Notes: generated by a model from the letters alone, not told the origin. A stretch of 64,000 bases of DNA from Nocardioides glacieisoli (GCF_004137245.1 NZ_SDWS01000006.1:248001-312000), one strand, 5' to 3'; shown: positions 16,832-26,070, counted from the first letter of the stretch. Made by a program: numbers and translations.

Positions 16832-17737
16832 ATGATCACAGTCGAGAACCTCACCAAGCGCTACGGCGGCTTAACCGCCGTGGACGACATCTCCTTCGAG
16901 GTGCGTCCCGGCAGCGTCGTCGGATTCCTCGGACCCAACGGTGCCGGCAAGTCGACCGCCATGCGGATGATGACCGGCCTCACCCCACCCACCTCCGGCC
17001 GCGCCACCCTGCTCGGCCAGACCTACCGCGAGCTGCACAACCCGGGCCGCCAGGTCGGCGTCATGCTCGACGCCTCGGCGCAGCACCCGGGTCGTACGGG
17101 CCGCGAGGTCCTGCGTGTCGCTGCCGTTTCCATCGGCGTCTCGAAGGCGCGCGTCGACGAGGTGCTGGGCCTCGTCGGCCTCACCGAGGAGGAAGCGGGC
17201 CGCCGGGTCCGCAACTACTCGCTCGGCATGCGCCAGCGGCTCGGCATCGCCGCGGCCCTGCTCGGCGAGCCGCAGGTCCTGATCCTGGACGAGCCGGCCA
17301 ACGGCCTCGACCCGCAGGGCATCCACTGGATGCGTGGGCTGCTCCGGCGCTTCGCCGACGGCGGCGGCACCGTGCTGCTGTCGAGCCACCTGCTCCACGA
17401 GGTGCAGATCGTGGCCGACGACCTGGTGATGATCGGCCGCGGCCGCATCGTGGCGATGGGCTCGAAGGAGGAGCTCCTCAGCCGCGGGGGCACCACGGTG
17501 CGCTCCACCGACGACGTACGCCTCGCTGCCCTGCTCGAGCGCGCCGACGTCCCCGTCACCACGATCGGCTCGGGCGGGTCGGGCCTCGTCGTGGACGCCG
17601 AGCCCGGCGTGGTCGGCAAGATCGCCGCCGACGAGAGGGTCGTGCTCCTCGAGCTGCGGTCCGGAGGCTCCGAAGGCCTCGAAGAGATGTTCCTCGGCCT
17701 CACGGCCGCCACCTCGCGCGAAGGAGACGCAGCATGA
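16832..17737 (+). CDS. ABC transporter ATP-binding protein
   Basis: A protein of 301 aa, DrrA/bacitracin-type ATPase of an ABC-2 exporter. Walker A is GPNGAGKST (about residues 37-45), the signature is YSLGMRQRL, Walker B LILDEPANGLDP, and the H-loop SSHLLHEV. A C-terminal domain of about 90 residues follows, as in drug-export ATPases. The ATG at 16832 has GGAGGGTGGAGC upstream. It overlaps the permease by 4 bp (ATGA). Substrate unknown; control by the adjacent two-component system is inferred from position. Confidence 0.93.
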   Translation: MITVENLTKRYGGLTAVDDISFEVRPGSVVGFLGPNGAGKSTAMRMMTGLTPPTSGRATLLGQTYRELHNPGRQVGVMLDASAQHPGRTGREVLRVAAVSIGVSKARVDEVLGLVGLTEEEAGRRVRNYSLGMRQRLGIAAALLGEPQVLILDEPANGLDPQGIHWMRGLLRRFADGGGTVLLSSHLLHEVQIVADDLVMIGRGRIVAMGSKEELLSRGGTTVRSTDDVRLAALLERADVPVTTIGSGGSGLVVDAEPGVVGKIAADERVVLLELRSGGSEGLEEMFLGLTAATSREGDAA

Positions 17738-18534
17738 GCACCACGACCGACACCACTCCCGTCGTCGGCGGAAGCATCGCCGCCCCGGCGCCGACGCCGC
17801 TGGAGGGCAGGCCGGGCGTCCCGTTCTCGCGGACCTACCGTGCCGAGCTGCGCAAGATGGTCGACACCCGTTCCGGGCGCTGGATGGTCATCGTGATGGC
17901 CGCCGCGGCGGCCCTCATCCTCGCCGGCTTCGTCATCTGGGGACCCGCCGAGGACGCGTCGTTCCGCGGCCTGCTGGGCCTCTCGACCCTGCCGCTCGCC
18001 ATGCTGCTGCCGATCATCGGCGTGATGGCCGCGACCGCCGAGTGGTCGCAGCGCACCGGCCTGGTGACCTTCGTCCTCGAACCACGTCGCGGACGCGTCG
18101 TGCTGGCCAAGGCCCTCGCGGCCCTCAGCCTCGCCGTCGTGGTGCTCGCCGCGGCCGTGGTCGCGTCGGCACTCGCCAACGTCGCCGGCGGCACCGGCGA
18201 GTGGGACGTCACCGCGGCGATCGCCGGGGGCACCGTGCTCGCGCTGCTGGTCTTCGTGCTCCAGGGCGTCGCGTTCGGGCTGCTGTTCCTCAACACCCCG
18301 GTCGCCATCGTCTCCGTGCTGGTGCTGCCGACCGTCTGGTCGATCGCCACGGTGGCCATCTCCTCGCTCGAGGAGGTCGGCCGGTGGCTCAACCTCGACA
18401 CCGTGATGGCGCCGCTCTTCGAGGGCGAGATGGTCGGTCAGGACTGGGCGCGGCTGGCGACGTCCGCCGCGGTCTGGGTGCTGCTGCCGCTGGCCATCGG
18501 CACCTACCGGGTGCTGCACCGCGAGGTGAAGTAG
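17734..18534 (+). CDS. ABC-2 type transporter permease
   Basis: A protein of 266 aa with six hydrophobic segments, starting at about residue 46 (MVIVMAAAAALILAGFVIW) and ending at about 255. A short cytoplasmic Pro/Ala-rich N-terminus precedes FSRTYRAELRKMVDTRSGRW, the typical amphipathic entry of ABC-2 permeases. It pairs with the ATPase just upstream (4-bp overlap) to form a homodimeric-permease exporter. It converges with the S4-domain gene, 15 bp away. Confidence 0.9.
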   Translation: MSTTTDTTPVVGGSIAAPAPTPLEGRPGVPFSRTYRAELRKMVDTRSGRWMVIVMAAAAALILAGFVIWGPAEDASFRGLLGLSTLPLAMLLPIIGVMAATAEWSQRTGLVTFVLEPRRGRVVLAKALAALSLAVVVLAAAVVASALANVAGGTGEWDVTAAIAGGTVLALLVFVLQGVAFGLLFLNTPVAIVSVLVLPTVWSIATVAISSLEEVGRWLNLDTVMAPLFEGEMVGQDWARLATSAAVWVLLPLAIGTYRVLHREVK

Positions 18535-18549
18535 CCGTTCACGACCTCG

Positions 18550-18810
18550 TCACCAGGGGACGTCGATCTCGACCTCTCCGGTGGCGACCCGGGCCGCCTG
18601 CCCGCCCAGCGTGACCACGTCACCTGGGGCGAGCTGGCGGCCTCGGCGCGTCTCGACCTCGCCGTTGACCAGCACGGCGCCGTCGGCGATCACGGGCTTG
18701 GCCTCCGCGCCGCTCTCGACGAGGTTGGCGAGCTTCATGAACTGACCGAGCCGGATGGACTCGTCGCGGATCGGTACGTCGACGGGCTCAGGTCCCGGGG
18801 TGGAGCTCAT
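18550..18810 (-). CDS. RNA-binding S4-domain protein (YaaA/RlbA-like)
   Basis: A stand-alone S4 domain of 86 aa. The core SIRLGQFMKLANLVESGAEAK, VLVNGEVETRRGRQLAPGDVV matches S4 RNA-binding folds, with conserved R and K for RNA contact. The ATG at 18810 is preferred over one 21 bases upstream because the family starts near this point. Such proteins are thought to bind rRNA or stalled ribosomes. It is divergent from the phospholipase-D-like gene. Confidence 0.88.
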   Translation of the reverse strand: MSSTPGPEPVDVPIRDESIRLGQFMKLANLVESGAEAKPVIADGAVLVNGEVETRRGRQLAPGDVVTLGGQAARVATGEVEIDVPW

Positions 18811-18817
18811 GGGTCCA

Positions 18818-18831
18818 GTGAACCAGTTCAC
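18818..18831. promoter_or_regulatory. Palindrome between divergent S4 and PLD-like genes
   Basis: GTGAAC-CA-GTTCAC, a 6-2-6 inverted repeat centred in the 36-bp gap between the two start codons. It overlaps where the leftward transcript would begin and could be an operator; the cognate regulator is not evident. Confidence 0.4.
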
Positions 18832-18846
18832 CTACCCTTGGCGACC

Positions 18847-20043
18847 ATGCGGACCCGACGCTGGATCACCCTGCTCGCGGCCGGCCTCCTGGGGCTGGCC
18901 ACGCTGAGCACGTCCACCACCGCCGCCTCGGGTGGCACCGCCGCGGCCCGGGGGAAGTCCGGCTGCTTCACCCAGTCCGGGATCGAGGTCTGCTTCACCT
19001 CTCCCCCGACGGTGCGCGCCGACCCGACGGTGCTCGGCCGCGCGAGCACCCTCTTCGACGCTGCGGGACCCGGCGACACGATCCGGGTCGCGATGTTCCG
19101 CTGGGACATCAAGCCGCCGACCGACGCGCTGATCGCCGCCCAGCGGCGCGGCGCGGTCGTCTACCTCGTCGGCGACGACGACCTGCGCCTCAACCGCCAC
19201 GGGCGCCGCCTGATCAAGGTGCTCGAGGAGCAGGACCCGGCCCGCACGAACGTCACGATCTGCGACGGGGCCTGCCTGCCGTGGCGCGCGCCCGGGCCCT
19301 ACCCCGACAGCCAGGACGTGCAGCACCTGAAGTTCTACGTGACCGAGATCGGCGGCGTGCAGTCCTTCATCACGTCGTCGGCCAACCTCGAGGACCGGCA
19401 GTACCGGCAGTACAACTCGATGCTCAAGATCGACGACCCCGGTCTCTACGCCTTCGGCCTCGACTACTTCGCGCGGCTCGAGGCGCAGAGCACCAAGGCC
19501 GGTGGCAAGCGGTGGGACGACCGGGACAAGGTGTGGTCCAACGGGCCGATCACCGCGACCGTCTACCCCAACCGCGGCGACCTGCTGCTGTCTACGCTGC
19601 AGGACCTGTCGTGCCCGAAGGGCTCGCGCGTCTCGGCCATGTTCGCCGTCATCCAGCGCGACGACGTACGCCGCCAGCTCGCGCGCCTGTCCAAGGCGGG
19701 CTGCAAGGTCCGGATCGTCACCTCGCGCGACACGGTGGAGAACTGGATGGAGTCGCCGCAGCCCACCGGCGACATCCCGGACTCCGCGGTCAAGACCGTG
19801 CTCACCCACGACAAGATGCTCGTCGCGCACGCCCGCTTCCGCGGCAAGGTCACCGACCTCGTGGTCACGGGGACCTCCAACACGACGTGCGGCGGCCTGC
19901 TCTACAACGACGAGGTGATGCTGCGGGTGCTCGGCAACCGCTGGCTGCACGACCAGTACCTGGCCCACTTCGACGACGCGTACTCCCACGCCGTCCAGGG
20001 CAGGACGCGGGTCATGCCCGTGATGAAGCCCTGCCGTCGATAG
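18847..20043 (+). CDS. Secreted phospholipase D-fold protein
   Basis: A protein of 398 aa with an N-terminal signal peptide (RTRRWITLLAAGLLGLATL, cleavage around A27-A36). Two HKD-type half-sites are visible: H160-x-K162 with N180 (QHLKFYVTE...SSANLED), and H321-x-K323 with N345 (HDKMLVAHA...TGTSNTT). Both Asp positions of the classical HxKx4D motif are replaced, so the class is PLD-like rather than a standard phospholipase. Six cysteines suggest disulfides. Likely exported; the substrate (phosphodiester, lipid or nucleic acid) is unknown. Confidence 0.82.
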   Translation: MRTRRWITLLAAGLLGLATLSTSTTAASGGTAAARGKSGCFTQSGIEVCFTSPPTVRADPTVLGRASTLFDAAGPGDTIRVAMFRWDIKPPTDALIAAQRRGAVVYLVGDDDLRLNRHGRRLIKVLEEQDPARTNVTICDGACLPWRAPGPYPDSQDVQHLKFYVTEIGGVQSFITSSANLEDRQYRQYNSMLKIDDPGLYAFGLDYFARLEAQSTKAGGKRWDDRDKVWSNGPITATVYPNRGDLLLSTLQDLSCPKGSRVSAMFAVIQRDDVRRQLARLSKAGCKVRIVTSRDTVENWMESPQPTGDIPDSAVKTVLTHDKMLVAHARFRGKVTDLVVTGTSNTTCGGLLYNDEVMLRVLGNRWLHDQYLAHFDDAYSHAVQGRTRVMPVMKPCRR

Positions 20044-20049
20044 CGGCGC

Positions 20050-21321
20050 TCAGACGGCCAAGCTCACGGCGTGGATCGCCACGCCGACCAGCCCGCCCAC
20101 GATGGTGCCGTTGATCCGGATGAACTGGAGGTCGCGGCCGACGTGCAGCTCGATGCGGCGCGCCGCCTCCTTGCCGTCCCAGCGCTCGATCGTGTGGGTG
20201 ATGACGGTGGTCAGCTCCGCGCCGTAGCGAGAGATCATGAAGACGGCGACATCGGCCGCCGTGCGGTCGAGCCGCTCGCGGAGCGCGGCGTCCTCGCGCA
20301 GCCGGCCGGAGAAGAGGTTGAGCTCCTCGAGCAGGCGCCGGCGCACGGCGCCCTCAGGGTCGCGGACCGAGCCGAGCAGGGCCGACCGCATCGCCTTCCA
20401 GAGCGAGATGGCCGTCGTGACGACCTGGGGGTGCTCGAGCAGCCGGTTCTTGAACCCCTCGGCGCGGTCCATCGTCTCCTGGTCGTTGAGCAGGTCGTGC
20501 GCGAGCTGCCCGAGCATCGAGTCGAGCGCCTCGCGGGCGCGGTGGTGCGGGTCGTCGCGGATGTCCTCGACCCACTGGACGGCCTCGAAGTGGATGCGGG
20601 TGGTGACGGCGTCGTTGAGCTTGGGCGGCGCCCACCACGGCGCCCGCTCGCCGAGCACCCGGGCGAACGTGTCCGGGTTGTCGACCAGCCAGCGGTGCAT
20701 CTCGTCGACGACGAGGTCGACGACGCCGTGGTGCAGGTCGTCGCGCAGCACCTCCATCAGCGTGGTGCCGAGCAGCGGCGAGATCGGCTCCTCGCGGAAC
20801 CGCGGCACCAGCGCCTCGGTCACCAGGTCGGCGATGTGCTCGTCGCGCACGTTGCCGAGCGCGATCGCGGCGACGTCGGAGGCCTCGTCGACCACGCGGC
20901 GCGCGTTGGCCGGGTCGCTGAGCCAGTCGCCGACCCGCGCCGAGATCGTCGCGGCCGCGACCCGTTCCCGGATCACCGCCTCCTGGAGGAAGTTCTCCCC
21001 CACGAACTCCTCGAGCCCCTTGCCGAGCTCGTCCTTGCGGCGCGGGATCAGCGCGGTGTGCGGGATGGGCAGGCCGAGCGGGTGCTTGAAGAGCGCGGTG
21101 ACGGCGAACCAGTCGGCGATCGCGCCGACCATCGACGCCTCGGCGCCCGCGTTCACGAAGCCCCAGAAGCCGTCGCGCCCCAGCGTGGCGACGTACACAC
21201 AGGCGGCGAACACCAGCAGGCCGACCGCGACCGTACGCATCTGCCGCAGGCCGCGGCGTCGCGCCTCGTCGGCACCCGGATCGGGCGTGATGAGGGAGAT
21301 CGGCGGTGAGGTCGCGGCCAT
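20050..21321 (-). CDS. DUF445 family membrane protein
   Basis: A protein of 423 aa. An N-terminal hydrophobic segment (about residues 28-47) and the family signature GAEASMVGAIADWFAVTALFKHPLGLPIPHTALIP are followed by a long helical, charged domain (about 95-395) and a C-terminal hydrophobic anchor ending GTIVGGLVGVAIHAVSLAV. This is the DUF445/YheB-like organisation; its role is unassigned, possibly envelope-associated. The ATG at 21321 fits GGGGAGG at 9 bases; another ATG at 21330 lies directly on that sequence. It converges with the PLD-like gene. Confidence 0.88.
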   Translation of the reverse strand: MAATSPPISLITPDPGADEARRRGLRQMRTVAVGLLVFAACVYVATLGRDGFWGFVNAGAEASMVGAIADWFAVTALFKHPLGLPIPHTALIPRRKDELGKGLEEFVGENFLQEAVIRERVAAATISARVGDWLSDPANARRVVDEASDVAAIALGNVRDEHIADLVTEALVPRFREEPISPLLGTTLMEVLRDDLHHGVVDLVVDEMHRWLVDNPDTFARVLGERAPWWAPPKLNDAVTTRIHFEAVQWVEDIRDDPHHRAREALDSMLGQLAHDLLNDQETMDRAEGFKNRLLEHPQVVTTAISLWKAMRSALLGSVRDPEGAVRRRLLEELNLFSGRLREDAALRERLDRTAADVAVFMISRYGAELTTVITHTIERWDGKEAARRIELHVGRDLQFIRINGTIVGGLVGVAIHAVSLAV

Positions 21322-21372
21322 GTCTCCCATCCTCCCCGACCGTGCCCAGAACCGCGTGCCAGAATGCCGCGC

Positions 21373-21768
21373 ATGCCTCGCACCGTCATCACCTTCGGCA
21401 CGTTCGACGTCTTCCACGTCGGACACCTGCGCGTGCTCGAGCGCGCCGCTGCCCTGGGCGACCGGCTCGTGGTCGGCGTCTCGGCCGACGCCCTCAACGA
21501 GCGGAAGAAGGGCCGTGCCCCGATCTTCAGCCAGCGCGAGCGGCTCGCGATCGTCGGTGCCCTCAAGGTCGTCGACGAGGTCTTCGTCGAGGAGAGCCTC
21601 GAGCTCAAGCGCGACTACGTCGTCGAGCACGGCGCGGACGTCCTGGTGATGGGCGACGACTGGGCCGGCAAGTTCGACGAGCTGGGTGACGTCTGCGAGG
21701 TCGTCTACCTCGAGCGGACGCCCGCCATCTCCACCACGGCGATCATCGAGCACATCGCTGATCTGTGA
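21373..21768 (+). CDS. TagD-like cytidylyltransferase family protein
   Basis: A nucleotidyltransferase of 131 aa. The HxGH signature sits in GTFDVFHVGHLRVLERA (residues 9-25) and the second motif in RTPAISTTAII near the C-terminus. This is the glycerol-3-phosphate cytidylyltransferase (TagD/Gct) size and pattern, activating a phosphorylated polyol as CDP derivative for teichoic acid or glycolipid synthesis. The substrate is not certain from sequence. An ATG three codons upstream is possible. No teichoic-acid genes are adjacent. Confidence 0.88.
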   Translation: MPRTVITFGTFDVFHVGHLRVLERAAALGDRLVVGVSADALNERKKGRAPIFSQRERLAIVGALKVVDEVFVEESLELKRDYVVEHGADVLVMGDDWAGKFDELGDVCEVVYLERTPAISTTAIIEHIADL

Positions 21769-21828
21769 ACCGGCCTGTCACCTGCGCGGGTTAGGGTCGC
21801 CTGCGAGACACCGACCACGAGGGGAACC

Positions 21829-23421
21829 ATGCGCCGAATCGTCACCACTGTTGTCGCCGTGGCACTGATGGGTGGCGCGGCTCTCTCCGCGCCGGCCGTC
21901 GCCGCCGACGACACCCGATCCGACCGACGGGTCGTGCCCGGCTCCGCCGGCATCCTGTCGCCGGACGACCTGTTCGAGCTGGATCCCGACGAGGAGGCGC
22001 CGCCCGCCTTCGGTGAGCAGACCGCCTCCGACACGCTCGCCACCGCGCGCCGGGTCCTCAGCGGCAGCGCGCTGCGGCGTGACCCGTCCGCCACCCTCGC
22101 GCTGCGCGACCTGTGGCTGAAGAAGTCCGAGCTGCGCGGCAAGGACCGCGAGCTCGCCAACTCCCTCCTGGCCCGCCCCACCGACGGCGCGGGCGACGAC
22201 CAGGGCTTCGGCTACACCGTCCCGGAGGCCGCACCCCTCTGCAACACCCGGCTCTGCCTCCACTACGTCGCCACCGGCACCGACGCCCCGCCGACGCCCG
22301 AGTGGCCCGCGCAGAACCTCGCGGTGATGGACTCCGTGTGGAGCAGCATCGTCGACCAGCTCGGCTACCGCGCACCGCTGACCGACGGCGTCCGCGGTGG
22401 CAGCCCGCTCTTCGACGTCTACCTCAAGGACCTCGGCGGCGACATCTACGGCTTCTGCGCCGGCGAGAAGCAGGTCAAGAACCGCACCGGCTCCGGCTAC
22501 TGCGTGCTCGACAACGACTTCTCGGCCGCACAGTTCCCCGGCACCGCGACCCCGACGGACAACCTCACCGTGACCGCGGCCCACGAGTTCTTCCACGCGG
22601 TGCAGTACGCGTACGACTACGCCGAGGACCCGTGGATGATGGAGTCGACCGCGACCTGGATGGAGGAGCGCATCGCCACCCAGGTCAACGACAACCGCCA
22701 GTACTTCCCGTGGAGCCAGATCTACGCGCCCTACGTGCCGCTCGACGCGTTCAGCACCAAGGCCGGCTACCAGTACGGCAACTGGGTCTTCTGGGAGTAC
22801 CTGTCGAAGAACTACGGCATCGGCATCGTCAAGAAGGCGTGGAACGAGGCCGGATCCCTCAAGAAGGACGGCGGCAAGTACAGCATGACCGCCCTGCAGA
22901 AGGTCCTGAGGAAGAAGGGCGGGCTCACCAAGGTCTACGCGAAGTTCGCCGCCGGCAACCTCACGCCCGCCGCCAACTACCCCGAGGGCGCTGAGTACGC
23001 GTTCCCCAAGGTCCGCGGTGGCAAGCAGCTCAGCAAGGGCAAGCGCACGAAGCGCTTCGGCGCCAAGGTCAACCACCTCGCCTCCGCGTCGTACATCTAC
23101 GCTCCCGGCCGCGGTCTCTCCGGCAAGAAGTGGAAGCTGTCGCTGGCCGTCAACGGTCCCGTCAAGCGCACCTCGCCGTCCGCCGTCGTGGTGGTCTACC
23201 TGCTCAACGGCAAGCGCCAGGTCAAGACGGTGCGCCTCAACCGCGGCGGCGACGGCCGGAAGTCGGTCGCCTTCGACAACCGCAAGGTGAGCGCCGTCTC
23301 GGTGACGCTCGTCAACGGCTCCACCCGCTACAACTGCGGCAGGAAGACCGTCCTGGCCTGCCAGGGCAAGCCGCTCGACGACAAGCAGCGGTTCAGCGTG
23401 ACGGGCCGCGTCACGAAGTAG
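21829..23421 (+). CDS. Secreted MXAN_6640-type putative metalloprotease
   Basis: A protein of 530 aa with a clear signal peptide (MRRIVTTVVAVALMGGAAL, cleavage near A26). The zinc motif is HEFFH at residues 252-256 in VTAAHEFFHAVQYAYD, with E272 or E279 in MESTATWMEE as candidate third ligand, the layout of the MXAN_6640 family. The C-terminal 130 residues are Lys-rich and probably beta-structured, perhaps a wall or substrate-binding domain. GAGGGG precedes the ATG and a TTAGGGT box lies about 35 bp upstream. The substrate is unknown. Confidence 0.88.
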   Translation: MRRIVTTVVAVALMGGAALSAPAVAADDTRSDRRVVPGSAGILSPDDLFELDPDEEAPPAFGEQTASDTLATARRVLSGSALRRDPSATLALRDLWLKKSELRGKDRELANSLLARPTDGAGDDQGFGYTVPEAAPLCNTRLCLHYVATGTDAPPTPEWPAQNLAVMDSVWSSIVDQLGYRAPLTDGVRGGSPLFDVYLKDLGGDIYGFCAGEKQVKNRTGSGYCVLDNDFSAAQFPGTATPTDNLTVTAAHEFFHAVQYAYDYAEDPWMMESTATWMEERIATQVNDNRQYFPWSQIYAPYVPLDAFSTKAGYQYGNWVFWEYLSKNYGIGIVKKAWNEAGSLKKDGGKYSMTALQKVLRKKGGLTKVYAKFAAGNLTPAANYPEGAEYAFPKVRGGKQLSKGKRTKRFGAKVNHLASASYIYAPGRGLSGKKWKLSLAVNGPVKRTSPSAVVVVYLLNGKRQVKTVRLNRGGDGRKSVAFDNRKVSAVSVTLVNGSTRYNCGRKTVLACQGKPLDDKQRFSVTGRVTK

Positions 23422-23430
23422 GACCGACTG

Positions 23431-24030
23431 TCACGTCTTCAGGGAGAGCAGGGCGTGGAGCGCGGCGACGCACTCCGCGACCAGCTCCGACACCGGGACC
23501 GGGCGTTCGCCGGTCGGCACAGCCGACCAGGTGAGCGCCCGGTCCTCCGTGTAGGCCCACCACGCGCGAACGACGTCGCGCTGGCGCTCCGGGACCCCGA
23601 GGGCCGCCACCACCCGGTCCGTGCTGCCGTCGCGCACGGACTCCATCACCTCGCTCACGCGCGGGTCGGCGACGCCGTGCCCGTGGACCAGCGCGAGGTA
23701 GAAGTCACGACGGCGCTCGATCTGCTCGACCATCAGCCGGGTGACCATCTCGACCTGCTGCTCCCCCGGCAGCTCCTCGTCGGGCGCCGTGGTGCGCAGC
23801 ATCCGTCGCCCGGCGGCGGCGATGCAGGCGAGGTAGAAGTCGGTCTTGGTCGGGAAGTAGTGGAAGAGCAGGCCGCGCGAGATCCCCGCCTCGGCGGCCA
23901 CGTCGTCCAGCGAGAGGTCCTGGATCGGCGTCTCGACGATCTTCGACAGGCCGATGGCCACCAGCTGCCGGCGCCGGTCGTCGGCGCTCAGCCTCCTGCG
24001 GACTGCGGTGTCTGACACGCTATTGAGCAT
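23431..24030 (-). CDS. TetR-family regulator of the acyl-CoA dehydrogenase operon
   Basis: A protein of 199 aa. The N-terminal HTH is AGISRGLLFHYFPTKTDFYLA (about 50-70), typical of TetR. The C-terminal ligand domain includes VVRAWWAYTEDRALTW. The ATG at 24030 lies inside a perfect 15-bp palindrome (24023-24037); a GTG at 24018 is an alternative start just outside it. Divergent placement to the acyl-CoA dehydrogenase operon strongly suggests it represses both itself and that operon in response to an acyl-CoA; that is inference. Confidence 0.88.
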   Translation of the reverse strand: MLNSVSDTAVRRRLSADDRRRQLVAIGLSKIVETPIQDLSLDDVAAEAGISRGLLFHYFPTKTDFYLACIAAAGRRMLRTTAPDEELPGEQQVEMVTRLMVEQIERRRDFYLALVHGHGVADPRVSEVMESVRDGSTDRVVAALGVPERQRDVVRAWWAYTEDRALTWSAVPTGERPVPVSELVAECVAALHALLSLKT

Positions 24031-24037
24031 TGCTCAA
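24023..24037. promoter_or_regulatory. TetR operator
   Basis: Perfect inverted repeat TTGAGCA-T-TGCTCAA in the gap between the divergent tetR and acyl-CoA dehydrogenase genes. It overlaps the putative tetR start codon, so it would block the leftward message and the rightward promoter. Confidence 0.75.
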
Positions 24038-24058
24038 CAGTGTGCGAAGGTCAATGGC

Positions 24059-25312
24059 ATGGACTTCTCCCTCTCCCCGCGCGCCGCCGACCTGCGCGAG
24101 CGCGTCCACGCGTTCGTCACCTCGGAGGTCGAGCCGATCGAGGCCGAGGCGCACCACCGGATCACCCGGCTCCGTGAGAGCGGCGGTGACAACTGGACGC
24201 CCGACCCGGTGATCGCCGAGCTCCAGGCCAAGGCGCGCGAGCAGGGACTCTGGAACCTCTTCCTGCCGGCCGAGCACGCGGGGTCGTACGCCGCCGACTT
24301 CGGCACCGACGGCGGCGAGGGGCTGACCAACGTCGACTACGCCGCGGTCGCGGAGGTGATGGGTCGCTCGTTCCTGGCGCCGCTCGTCTTCAACTCCAAC
24401 GCGCCCGACACGGGCAACATGGAGGTGCTGCTGAAGTACGGCACCGACGAGCAGCGCGCGCAGTGGCTCGAGCCGCTGCTGCGCGCCGAGATCCGCAGCG
24501 CCTTCTGCATGACCGAGCCCGCGATCGCCTCCTCCGACGCGACCAACATGGCCGCCACGGCGCGCATCGAGGGCGACGAGGTCGTGATCAACGGGCGCAA
24601 GTGGTGGTCGACCGGCGTCGGCAACCCGGACTGCAAGATCTTCGTGTTCATGGGCCTCTCCGACCCCGACGCGGACCGGCACTCGCGCCACACGATGGTG
24701 CTCGTCCCCCGCGACGCCGCGGGCGTCAAGGTCGAGCGGATGCTCACCACGATGGGCTACTACGACGAGCCGCTCGGCCACGGCGAGGTGTCCTTCACCG
24801 ACGTGCGGGTCCCGGTGGGCAACGTCCTGCTCGGTCCCGGTCGCGCCTTCGAGATCGCCCAGGGCCGGCTCGGCCCCGGCCGCGTGCACCACTGCATGCG
24901 CGCCATCGGGCTGGCCGAGCGGGCGCTCGAGCTCGCGTGCGCGCGTGCCGTGTCGCGCACCGCCTTCGGCAAGCCGATCGCCAACCTCGGCGGCAACCGC
25001 GAGCGGATCGCCGACGCGCGGATCGCGATCAACCGCTCCCGCCTGCTGGTCATGCACGCCGCCTGGCTGCTCGACCAGGGCATGAGCCGCGAGGCCTACT
25101 CCGCCGTGTCCGAGATCAAGGTCGAGGTGCCCAACATGGCGCTCGGCGTGATCGACATGGCGATCCAGCTGCACGGCGGCGGCGGCATGTCGGACGACTT
25201 CCCGCTCGCCAACGCGTGGGTCGGCGCCCGGTCGCTGCGGCTCGCCGACGGACCCGACGAGGTGCACCGCAACGTGATCGCGAAGATCGAGCTCGGGAAG
25301 TACACCTCGTGA
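24059..25312 (+). CDS. Acyl-CoA dehydrogenase
   Basis: Flavin-dependent dehydrogenase of 417 aa, the usual size. Signature CMTEPAIASSDATNMAA and the FAD-binding WWSTGVGNPDCKIFVFMG are present, as is the C-terminal IQLHGGGGMSDDFPLA loop. It would introduce the alpha-beta double bond of an acyl-CoA, passing electrons to electron-transfer flavoprotein. Chain-length specificity is not readable. It leads a five-gene run with short overlaps (SDR, APH-like kinase, phosphatase, second SDR), a constellation frequent in Actinobacteria and related to mammalian ACAD10/11 pathways. Confidence 0.95.
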   Translation: MDFSLSPRAADLRERVHAFVTSEVEPIEAEAHHRITRLRESGGDNWTPDPVIAELQAKAREQGLWNLFLPAEHAGSYAADFGTDGGEGLTNVDYAAVAEVMGRSFLAPLVFNSNAPDTGNMEVLLKYGTDEQRAQWLEPLLRAEIRSAFCMTEPAIASSDATNMAATARIEGDEVVINGRKWWSTGVGNPDCKIFVFMGLSDPDADRHSRHTMVLVPRDAAGVKVERMLTTMGYYDEPLGHGEVSFTDVRVPVGNVLLGPGRAFEIAQGRLGPGRVHHCMRAIGLAERALELACARAVSRTAFGKPIANLGGNRERIADARIAINRSRLLVMHAAWLLDQGMSREAYSAVSEIKVEVPNMALGVIDMAIQLHGGGGMSDDFPLANAWVGARSLRLADGPDEVHRNVIAKIELGKYTS

Positions 25313-26070
25313 GCAGGGTGCTCGTCACCGGCGCGGCGTCGGGGTTGGGCGCCGCCCTCACTGCCGCCTTCCGCGCACGCGGTGACGAGGTGCTCGCCAC
25401 CGACCGGGTCGCGGGTGACGGGATCGACCTGGTCCTCGACATCACCTCCGACGCCGACTGGGACGCAGCCCTCGAGGCCGTCCGCGAGCGCTGGGGTGGG
25501 CTCGACGTCCTGGTCAACAACGCCGGGGTCGCCGGCGGTGGCCGGGTCGACCGCTGCACGCTCGAGGAGTGGCAGTGGATCACCGACATCAACCTCTTCG
25601 GGCTGGTGCGCGGCACGCAGACCTTCGTGCCGATGCTCAAGGAGCAGGGCTCCGGGCACCTGGTCAACGTCGCCTCGCTCGCCGGCCTCGTGCACCCGGG
25701 CGGGATGGGCTCCTACAACGCGGTGAAGGCCGCGGTCGTGGCGTTCACCGAGACCTGCGGCCACGAGCTGGCGTCGTACGGCATCCGGGCGAGCGTGGTG
25801 TGCCCGTCCTACTTCCGCACCAACCTGATGGACTCGATGCAGGGCAGCGACGAGCTGGTCGGACAGGTCGTGGGCGGTCTCGTCGAGCGCTCCCGGATCA
25901 CCGCCGACGACATCGCCGCCGCCGTGCTGGCCGGGATGGACGCCGGTGACGACGTGATCGTGCCCGACGAGCCCGCGCGCCAGGCGTACTTCCTCAAGTG
26001 GGCCGACCGGCCCGCCTACGACGCGGTGATGCGCGACCAGGCGGCGAAGCTGCAGGCGGCGGGCTCGTGA
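25309..26070 (+). CDS. Short-chain dehydrogenase/reductase
   Basis: NAD(P)-dependent oxidoreductase of 253 aa. The cofactor motif GAASGLG (residues 8-14), NNAG (70-73), S123 and Y136-x3-K140 (SYNAVK) form a complete classical SDR active site. It would interconvert a hydroxy- and keto-acyl or alcohol substrate. The GTG start overlaps the acyl-CoA dehydrogenase stop by 4 bp, and its own stop overlaps the kinase start, so these three proteins are translationally linked. Confidence 0.94.
   Translation: MSRVLVTGAASGLGAALTAAFRARGDEVLATDRVAGDGIDLVLDITSDADWDAALEAVRERWGGLDVLVNNAGVAGGGRVDRCTLEEWQWITDINLFGLVRGTQTFVPMLKEQGSGHLVNVASLAGLVHPGGMGSYNAVKAAVVAFTETCGHELASYGIRASVVCPSYFRTNLMDSMQGSDELVGQVVGGLVERSRITADDIAAAVLAGMDAGDDVIVPDEPARQAYFLKWADRPAYDAVMRDQAAKLQAAGS

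Noticed and set aside
15481..18534. Open frame of 1017 codons on the plus strand
   Set aside because: Only the last 266 codons (from 17734) are the ABC permease; the rest is read-through over the kinase/regulator genes.
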